In this document: piece by piece, positions 6,650 to 6,784 of the stretch
Layout: each line of letters opens with the position of its first letter
Numbering within the stretch: the first letter of the stretch is position 1
Assembly: GCA_910585205.1 (NCBI GenBank)
Contig: CAJUCC010000005.1
Coordinates: 1-6,784, forward strand
Length of the DNA: 6,784 bases
Direction of reading: 5' to 3'
Origin: an uncultured Lachnospiraceae bacterium
GTDB lineage: Bacteria > Bacillota > Clostridia > Lachnospirales > Lachnospiraceae
Notes under the pieces: model-generated
What the model was told of the DNA's origin: nothing
The model's database searches: none
Seen by the model: the letters and a program-made list of their open reading frames with translations, nothing else
Position numbers and translations under genes: made by a program

Positions 6650-6678
6650 TTGACATCCGTCGTAAGCGGTGATAAAAT
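6650..6678 (+). promoter_or_regulatory. Strong sigma-A-type promoter for a gene beyond the window
   Basis: A perfect -35 TTGACA (6650-6655) is followed by exactly 17 bases and TAAAAT (6673-6678; five of six match TATAAT). TG at 6670-6671 adds an extended -10. Transcription should start near 6685 and run rightwards. It is the best promoter match in the window and is independent of the upstream genes. The controlled gene starts after the window ends. Confidence 0.8.
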
Positions 6679-6684
6679 GAATTT

Positions 6685-6784
6685 CGTTGCTGAGGAACAC
6701 AACAAAGCAACAACAGAGAGAAACAACGGAACCTTGACAAAAAAACAGCAATGCAACCCTGAAGATTCTAAGAGAGATCGAAGA
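6685..6784 (+). other. Untranslated leader of the downstream transcript, truncated by the window end
   Basis: About 100 bases follow the predicted transcription start without a credible start codon preceded by a Shine-Dalgarno sequence. The leader is rich in A and CAAC-like repeats. A 6-base-pair stem is possible (GTTGCT 6686-6691 with AGCAAC 6706-6711, loop of 14). The purine run AGAGAGA near 6771-6777 might be the ribosome binding site of the next gene. I recognise no known riboswitch or attenuator. Confidence 0.4.

Noticed and set aside
6734..6739. Second TTGACA
   Set aside because: No -10-like hexamer lies 16-18 bases downstream.
6517..6756. Minus-strand frame of 79 codons over the downstream intergenic region
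   Set aside because: It crosses a strong + strand promoter, has no Shine-Dalgarno sequence and no recognisable domain.
6677..6763. 28-codon frame beginning ATGAATTTC in the leader
   Set aside because: Its ATG overlaps the -10 box, so it would not be on the transcript, and it has no Shine-Dalgarno sequence.
1..6784. CRISPR arrays, tRNA or rRNA genes, insertion sequences
   Set aside because: No regularly spaced repeats, no cloverleaf or rRNA-like segments, and no transposase frames or terminal repeats were seen on reading both strands.

Overview
The window looks like chromosomal DNA of a Gram-positive Clostridia bacterium, most likely a GC-rich member of the Lachnospiraceae. This rests on the strong AGGAG-type ribosome binding sites, the BspA-type leucine-rich repeat protein, a sensor kinase of a style common in gut clostridia, and a lipoprotein with a classical LTGC lipobox. 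It is an inference from protein style, not a database match. All supported genes lie on the + strand; the long minus-strand reading frames are shadows.

Region 1 (2-3298) is a tightly coupled biosynthetic cassette. It opens inside a gene whose start lies outside the window. The visible frame carries the C-terminal tail of an NAD-dependent epimerase/dehydratase (extended SDR) and runs with no stop codon into a complete metallo-beta-lactamase (MBL) fold hydrolase. An 8-base overlap leads to a PaaK/F390-synthetase-like adenylate-forming enzyme. A 4-base ATGA overlap then leads to a ketoacyl-ACP synthase III-like condensing enzyme with an intact Cys-His-Asn triad. The set of condensing enzyme, acid-activating enzyme, SDR reductase and hydrolase resembles the make-up of OleABCD (long-chain olefin / beta-lactone) pathways, but with an MBL hydrolase in place of the alpha/beta hydrolase and a different adenylate-former. 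The product is not known from the sequence.

Region 2 (3312-5698) continues the same transcription unit with short gaps (13 and 20 bases): a cytosolic leucine-rich repeat protein, then a membrane sensor histidine kinase. No response regulator is present in the window. Base composition appears to drop in GC at the kinase gene.

Region 3 (5699-6784) starts with a 107-base gap holding a possible extended -10 promoter. A Glu-rich lipoprotein of unknown function follows. The last 199 bases hold no gene: they contain an AT-rich palindromic tract, a near-consensus promoter (TTGACA, 17 bases, TGATAAAAT) and an untranslated leader for a gene beyond the window. The kinase and lipoprotein may form a sensing and surface module, while region 1 makes a small lipid-like or lactone-like metabolite; any link between them is inferred from gene order only.
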